Positions 59,934 through 64,000 of a DNA stretch of 64,000 nucleotides are shown piece by piece (within the stretch, counting starts at the first letter, position 1; each line of letters begins with the position of its first letter). The stretch comes from JBDHAC01 sp039588215 (GTDB lineage Bacteria; Gemmatimonadota; Gemmatimonadetes; Palauibacterales; Palauibacteraceae): the NCBI GenBank assembly GCA_039588215.1, contig JBDHAD010000002.1, positions 16,436 to 80,435 on the forward strand. The letters run 5' to 3'. The notes below the pieces were generated by a model. The model did not search any database, was not told the DNA's origin, and saw only the letters and a list, made by a program, of their open reading frames with translations. The position numbers and the translations under genes were made by a program.

Positions 59934-60649
59934 ACGCGGACCACCTCCTCGCGGGCAAAGATCGGGCCCACGTCATAGGCCAGGCCGTGGCCGGCGTACA
60001 ATTCCGGGGGCACGCTGATGTCACCCAGGTACAGCTCCCCAATGTACGCGGCAGCCTCAGGAGCACGTAGCCCCACCTTCGGAATCGCGAGGGTGAGGGT
60101 CGCGGTGGCGCGCATCGTGGGCTCGAGCGCCGTTCCCGTGCTCACGTCGAGACCGGAGGGCGCGTCCAGGCTCAGGATGGGAGCTCCGTAATCGTTCCCG
60201 AGGCGGATCAGGCGCGCCGCGCTCTCGCGGGGTGGCCCGGAGAGCCCGTACCCGATAATCGCGTCCACAACGAGATCGACCTCCGACAGGATGGTCGGGC
60301 CGTGCATGTCCGTGATCGGGATTCCGAGCCGGTCCACGATATCCAGCTGGTGCTCGGGAACCCCCCGGAACTCCTCCTGCGGTTTCGTCGTGATGACTCG
60401 GACGCGAGCCCCCCAACAGTGCAACCGGCGTGCACAGACCAGCCCGCCGCCCCCGTTGTTGCCCGCGCCGCAGAGGACGAGGACACTGCGGTCGAACACG
60501 TTACCACCCAGGAATCTCGACCGGGCAAGGCCGGCGAGGACCCGACCGGCGTTCTCCATCATCTGGATAAGCTCGATGCGGTAGTCCTCGATCATCGCGC
60601 GATCGACTTCGCGCATCTCGCCGGCCGTAAGGTAAGGCAAGTCATGCAC
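59930..60649 (-). CDS. nnrE: NAD(P)H-hydrate epimerase
   Basis: 239 residues, YjeF_N fold without the C-terminal dehydratase. It epimerises damaged (R)-NAD(P)HX to the (S) form for repair. Motifs: MMENAGRVLA, LVLCGAGNNGGGGLVCARRL (phosphate loop), VDAIIGYGLSGPP and LSLDAPSGLDVSTG. The S-specific dehydratase (NnrD) is not in the window, so it must be elsewhere. The gene overlaps and precedes the MTHFR-like gene, possibly to protect its reduced cofactors; that link is inference. Confidence 0.93.
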   Translation of the reverse strand: MHDLPYLTAGEMREVDRAMIEDYRIELIQMMENAGRVLAGLARSRFLGGNVFDRSVLVLCGAGNNGGGGLVCARRLHCWGARVRVITTKPQEEFRGVPEHQLDIVDRLGIPITDMHGPTILSEVDLVVDAIIGYGLSGPPRESAARLIRLGNDYGAPILSLDAPSGLDVSTGTALEPTMRATATLTLAIPKVGLRAPEAAAYIGELYLGDISVPPELYAGHGLAYDVGPIFAREEVVRV

Positions 60650-60797
60650 GGCTCACGCTCCTTGCGCAGGTTCTGATCGAATGGTCCGGGCCAGTCCGGG
60701 ATGTTTCTCCAAGCCGGGGTGCAACCTGTCGCCGGATACACTCCGTGCGAAGATTGGGTCGGGCTTGTCGGACAAGGCCGCTCACGAAGGAGGGCGA

Positions 60798-61358
60798 TTG
60801 GGGTCGGAACCGAACGCGTCGCATGCCGTCGAGGAAATGGTCCGCATCCTCACCCGTACCCCGGACACGATTCGTGCCATCCTCGAGGACCTGCCTGAGG
60901 ACCTGCTGCACTCGGACGAAGGAGAGGGGACCTTCACCCCGTTCGGTGTGCTCGGTCACCTGATCGAGGGAGAGAAGAAGGACTGGATCCCGCGCGCGCG
61001 CATCATCCTCTCGGAAGGGTCGTCCCGAGCGTTCCAGCCCTTCGACCGATTTGCGCACGTGAACACCACTGCCGGACGGACACTGACCGACCTCCTGGAG
61101 GAATTCGCGAGACTCAGGGCGGGAAACCTGGCCAGCTTGGAGACCCTGCTGGCGGCGAATCCCGATCTCGATGCGGTCGGCGCCCACCCCGAGCTGGGGG
61201 ACGTCACGTTCGCCGAATTGCTCGCGACTTGGGTTGTTCATGATCTGAATCACCTGGCTCAGATCGCTCGGGTCGTGGCGCGGCAGTTCGAGGACGAAGT
61301 CGGGCCCTGGAAAGCGTACCTTCCCATTCTCACGCCTCGCGACCCACCCCCCGCGTAG
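60798..61358 (+). CDS. DinB-superfamily protein
   Basis: 186 residues from TTG at 60798 with AAGGAGG 5-6 nt upstream, which decides the start. The four-helix DinB pattern is visible: EEMVRILTRTPDTIRAIL, the His in FGVLGHLIEGEKKDW, and the C-terminal LATWVVHDLNHLAQIARVVARQF with the HxxxH-like ligands. DinB proteins are metal-dependent, often thiol-transferase-like; function is unassigned. It differs from the YfiT-type protein at 2607. Convergent with mtnA. Confidence 0.85.
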   Translation: MGSEPNASHAVEEMVRILTRTPDTIRAILEDLPEDLLHSDEGEGTFTPFGVLGHLIEGEKKDWIPRARIILSEGSSRAFQPFDRFAHVNTTAGRTLTDLLEEFARLRAGNLASLETLLAANPDLDAVGAHPELGDVTFAELLATWVVHDLNHLAQIARVVARQFEDEVGPWKAYLPILTPRDPPPA

Positions 61359-61372
61359 CCCGGCCGCGTCGG

Positions 61373-62473
61373 TCAGCTCGCCGCGAGGTCCCTCTCCTCA
61401 CTCGCCCTCGCGACCGCGTCGGCCAGCGATTCGTCGTATGGCGGTCGGTGTATGCCCTGCTCGGTGACGATGCCTGCGATCATCTCGGCCGGCGTGACAT
61501 CGAAAGCTGGGCTCCACACCGCGGCATCTTCGGGTGCCGTCAGCGCACCGAAGCCGTGTCGAATCTCGTCGGGGCTGCGATGCTCGATCGGGATGTCCTG
61601 CCCGGTGGCCGTGTCGAGGTCGACGGTGGAAGTGGGCGCCAGCACGTAGAACGGAACTCGGTGGTGGCGGGCGATGACTGCCAGCCCATAGGTCCCGACT
61701 TTGTTCGCCACGTCTCCATTCGCCGCGATGCGATCCGAGCCCACGAACACGATGTCAGGTGGCTCCTGCGCGAAGAGCGCGCCGGCCATGTTGTCAGAGA
61801 TCACGGTGACGTCGACCCCCGCCTGCGAGAGCTCCCACGCCGTCAGTCGACTTCCTTGCAGCAACGGGCGTGTCTCGTCCGCGAACACGCGCAGTTTCAC
61901 TCCGCGCTCCGTGGCCACATAGATGGGTGCGAGCGCCGTACCGATTCCACCCGTGGCTAGCGCCCCGGCGTTACAGTGGGTGATCACGCTCGTCCCTTCC
62001 TGAAGCAGGATGGCGGCATGTTCCCCGATCCGCCGGCACATCCGCCGATCCTCGTCGAGGATGGTCGTTGCCTCGAGGACGAGACGCTCGGCTAACCCGG
62101 CCGCCGTCTCGTCAGATCGTGGTTGGGAGGCCACCCGCATCCTCTCGACGGCCCACCTGAGATTCACGGCCGTTGGACGGGCGGCGGCGAGCCGATTCGC
62201 CCAGATTGTCAGGCGCGTCCCGAGCTCCGCCGTGGTCGGGTTCGCGTCACGCACCTCGCGCCGTGCGAGCGCGGCGAGCCCCATGGCGGCGGTAATACCG
62301 ATCAGGGGCGCGCCTCTGACGCGGAGATTCTGGATCGCCTCCTCGACATCTTCCAGTTCGCGAAGCTCACGTTCCACCTGCTCGCTCGGCAGCCGGGTCT
62401 GGTCGAGGATCAGGAGTCCGGCGCCATCGTCCGTCCAGCGGATCGTCTCGGGTATCGGTAGGCCGTCGTTCAT
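61373..62473 (-). CDS. mtnA: Methylthioribose-1-phosphate isomerase
   Basis: 366 residues from ATG 62473. Methionine-salvage step converting methylthioribose-1-phosphate to the ribulose form. Family motifs: VRGAPLIGITAAMG, RPTAVNLRWAV, ITHCNAGALATGGIGTALAP with the catalytic Cys, FADETRPLLQGSRLTAWEL, VISDNMAG (catalytic Asp), VGSDRIAANGDVANKVGTYGLA, and a C-terminal NPAFDVTP-like SPAFDVTPAEMI. Length is normal. Its location near metH matches methionine economy. It is divergent from the cytochrome gene. Confidence 0.96.
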   Translation of the reverse strand: MNDGLPIPETIRWTDDGAGLLILDQTRLPSEQVERELRELEDVEEAIQNLRVRGAPLIGITAAMGLAALARREVRDANPTTAELGTRLTIWANRLAAARPTAVNLRWAVERMRVASQPRSDETAAGLAERLVLEATTILDEDRRMCRRIGEHAAILLQEGTSVITHCNAGALATGGIGTALAPIYVATERGVKLRVFADETRPLLQGSRLTAWELSQAGVDVTVISDNMAGALFAQEPPDIVFVGSDRIAANGDVANKVGTYGLAVIARHHRVPFYVLAPTSTVDLDTATGQDIPIEHRSPDEIRHGFGALTAPEDAAVWSPAFDVTPAEMIAGIVTEQGIHRPPYDESLADAVARASEERDLAAS

Positions 62474-62590
62474 GCGCCCCAAGCTACGCAGGACCGGCTC
62501 GTCCGAAACCCTCCGGAGGTCGAGGGATGGCTGGTCCGAGGCCCTCCTCTCACCGTAACTTCCTGTCACACCACTGCAAGGAGCGACACG

Positions 62591-63067
62591 ATGACCACGA
62601 GACACGGGATGATGGCCCTAGTCGGAGTGCTCCTCGCGACCGGATGCGGCCCCAGCGCCGAAGAAGAGGCCGCGCAGCAGGCGGACGATTTGCGGTTGGC
62701 TCGCGCGGACTCGGTCGCTACCGCCGAGGCGATGTACGATTCCGCGGTCTTCGATACGATCCAGTGGGCCAGCCAGGACTCGACACTCGAGCGAGGCGCG
62801 CTGGTGTGGCGGGTCAGCTGCCAGAAATGCCACGGCATGGGAGGCCGAGGTAATGGCCAGCTGGCACAGGAGCACACGCTCCAGATGCCGGACCTCTTGG
62901 CCGCCGACTGGGAGTTCGCCGGCGATGTCACGGCCATCCGGCACCGAGTTTATGTGGGGCATGAGTCCGAGATGCCAGCGTGGGGGCTCTACGGATTGTC
63001 TTATCGGGATGTCGATGCCGTGGCAAACCATATCGAAGCGGTGCTCCGCGCCCCCTCGACGGACTGA
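62591..63067 (+). CDS. c-type cytochrome lipoprotein
   Basis: 158 residues. LVGVLLATGC is a lipoprotein signal, so the protein sits in the periplasm on a membrane. The haem-attachment motif is CQKCH and the likely sixth ligand Met is in SEMPAWG. The region between (QMPDLLAADWEFAGDVTAIRHRVYVGH) fits class I cytochromes of the CccA/cytochrome c6-like type. It probably carries electrons for an oxidase or dehydrogenase; the partner is not in this window. Divergent from mtnA. Confidence 0.9.
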   Translation: MTTRHGMMALVGVLLATGCGPSAEEEAAQQADDLRLARADSVATAEAMYDSAVFDTIQWASQDSTLERGALVWRVSCQKCHGMGGRGNGQLAQEHTLQMPDLLAADWEFAGDVTAIRHRVYVGHESEMPAWGLYGLSYRDVDAVANHIEAVLRAPSTD

Positions 63068-63079
63068 AGAGGAACCGAT

Positions 63080-63337
63080 CCACACCGCGCACTTTGAGAT
63101 TGGCGGATGCGCTAGCTCGCCTCAGCGCGCGATGAAATCTATGCCGTCGTTTCTGGACGCGGCATCTTCTCCGATGGCGAATCTCGCCAGCGGTTCGAGC
63201 CCGGCGATCTTCTGTTCGTAGCCGCTGGAGTGGAGCATCGCTTCGAGGAGTTCAGCGACGACCTCGCGGTCTGGGTCCTGTTCTTCGGACCCAAAGGCGG
63301 GGAGGCCGCTACCGGAGTTTCGGTCGAACCATCCTGA
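63080..63337 (+). pseudogene. Frameshifted cupin gene
   Basis: One frame gives IHTAHFEIGGCASSPQRA (from about 63080). The next frame, after about 63125-63131, gives DEIYAVVSGRGIFSDGESRQ and FEPGDLLFVAAGVEHRFEEF, then WVLFFGP and a TGA at 63335-63337. Joined, they make a single cupin with the DEIYAVVSGRG strand and a PGDLLFVAAGVEHRF second motif, typical of small cupins. No start codon in the first frame is clear, though AGAGGA lies close. A one-base insertion or deletion splits the gene. Confidence 0.6.
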
Positions 63338-63356
63338 ATCGAGGCAGGAGGAGTCC

Positions 63357-64000
63357 ATGCGGGAGATGAGAGTGCTGTGTGCCGCGCTGGCGATCTTTGT
63401 CGGTGCACCGTTGGGGGGGCAGGAAGGACCGAGAGCGGAGGAACAGACCGACCGGCACCTCCAGCCTGCTGACATCTTCCAGCTCGAGTTCGCAGGAGAT
63501 CCGCAGATCTCGCCGGACGGTGCGAAGATCGTGTACGTGCGCTCCTCGAACGACATCATGTCCGACCGCACACGGGGAGAGATCTGGATCCTGAACTTCG
63601 ACGGAAGCGATCATCGCCCGTTGATCACGGGTCCCGCCAACTACTCGGCGCCACGTTGGTCACCGGACGGCTCGAAGTTGCTGTACGTCTCGTCGGATGA
63701 GAACGAGAGGCGGCAGCTCTTCCTCCGGTGGATGGACACGGGCGAGACCGCGAAGTTGACCAACCTGCAGCGATCGCCCGGAGGGCTGAGCTGGTCCCCC
63801 GATGGGAGCCAGATCGCGTTCAGCATGTTCATGCCGATGGCGCCCGAGCCCTTCGCCGCGTTGCCCCGCCAGCCGGAAGGGGCGGAATGGGCACCGCCGG
63901 CCACTACCTACGAGCGTCTCATCTACCGACGGGATGGACAGGGATTCCTGCGGCTGGGGCAGCAGCACCTGTTCCTGATCCCGGTGGAGGGTGGAACGCC
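63357..64000 (+). CDS. Exported S9-family peptidase, partial (right edge)
   Basis: The first 214 residues of a gene that runs off the window. AGGAGGAG precedes the ATG at 63357. The N-terminus (MREMRVLCAALAIFVGAPLG) is a signal peptide. The following repeats with SPDGAKIVYVRS, WSPDGSKLLYVSS and WSPDGSQIAFSMF are beta-propeller blades of an acylaminoacyl-peptidase-type S9 enzyme; the catalytic domain should lie beyond the edge. The layout resembles the S9 peptidase at 46306. Confidence 0.85.
   Translation, partial: MREMRVLCAALAIFVGAPLGGQEGPRAEEQTDRHLQPADIFQLEFAGDPQISPDGAKIVYVRSSNDIMSDRTRGEIWILNFDGSDHRPLITGPANYSAPRWSPDGSKLLYVSSDENERRQLFLRWMDTGETAKLTNLQRSPGGLSWSPDGSQIAFSMFMPMAPEPFAALPRQPEGAEWAPPATTYERLIYRRDGQGFLRLGQQHLFLIPVEGGT

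Overview
This is a high-GC bacterial chromosome segment with dense gene packing, frequent 4-bp ATGA/GTGA gene overlaps and many lipoprotein or Sec-exported enzymes. Several gene types (S9 and M1 peptidases, exported amidohydrolases, a DUF4382 lipoprotein, ECF sigma factors, PadR regulators, a glycogen island) fit a Gemmatimonadota-like soil or marine bacterium. That assignment is inference only, since no rRNA gene lies in the window. No tRNA, rRNA, CRISPR, insertion sequence or phage gene was seen.

Layout. 0-9.7 kb holds housekeeping and accessory singletons: an ABC-class ATPase with a DinB/BstA-like protein, an exported S33-type hydrolase, an ACT protein, a YcaQ-type DNA glycosylase and an orphan PilX-like pilin. 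9.8-16.7 kb holds an exported M1 peptidase, an MBL-fold lipoprotein, DUF2461, a CPBP protease and an ABC-2 exporter pair. 16.9-20.2 kb holds a Tat-exported FMN hydroxy-acid oxidase, a lipase-like lipoprotein and an aminotransferase.

20.2-36.4 kb is a glycogen island: a GH57/DUF3536 hydrolase and glycogen synthase on the minus strand, a branching enzyme on the plus strand, and alpha-glucan phosphorylase at the far end. Inserted between glgB and glgP is a seven-gene cassette. It contains four ATP-grasp ligases (three of them paralogues), a cyanophycinase/peptidase-E-like protein with a helical insertion, and two esterase-family alpha/beta hydrolases. Four of the genes overlap or lie close together. 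This is the best candidate for an undescribed system: a ligase plus hydrolase set that could make and process an amide-linked product, possibly linked to glycogen. The function is inferred.

36.5-42.9 kb carries a DUF4382 lipoprotein, an ECF sigma / membrane protein / CpxP-like operon, an alanine:cation symporter with an unusual ~100-residue insertion, an AbrB-PIN toxin-antitoxin pair whose toxin lacks one canonical active-site acid, and a PadR repressor with a cluster of palindromes upstream. 43-52 kb is a long minus-strand run: amidohydrolase, N-succinylamino acid racemase/OSBS-like enzyme, its GNAT partner, S9 peptidase, second amidohydrolase, SDR, and a tandem VOC gene broken by an in-frame UGA.

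53.4-62.5 kb is a methionine/one-carbon region. A SAM-II-type riboswitch and an intrinsic terminator precede full-length metH, which overlaps a homocysteine methyltransferase-MTHFR fusion. A separate MTHFR-like protein with NnrE, a DinB protein and mtnA follow. The window closes with a c-type cytochrome lipoprotein, a broken cupin gene and the start of an S9 peptidase. Four small genes between 43 and 63 kb are broken by stops or frameshifts, while all long genes nearby are intact.
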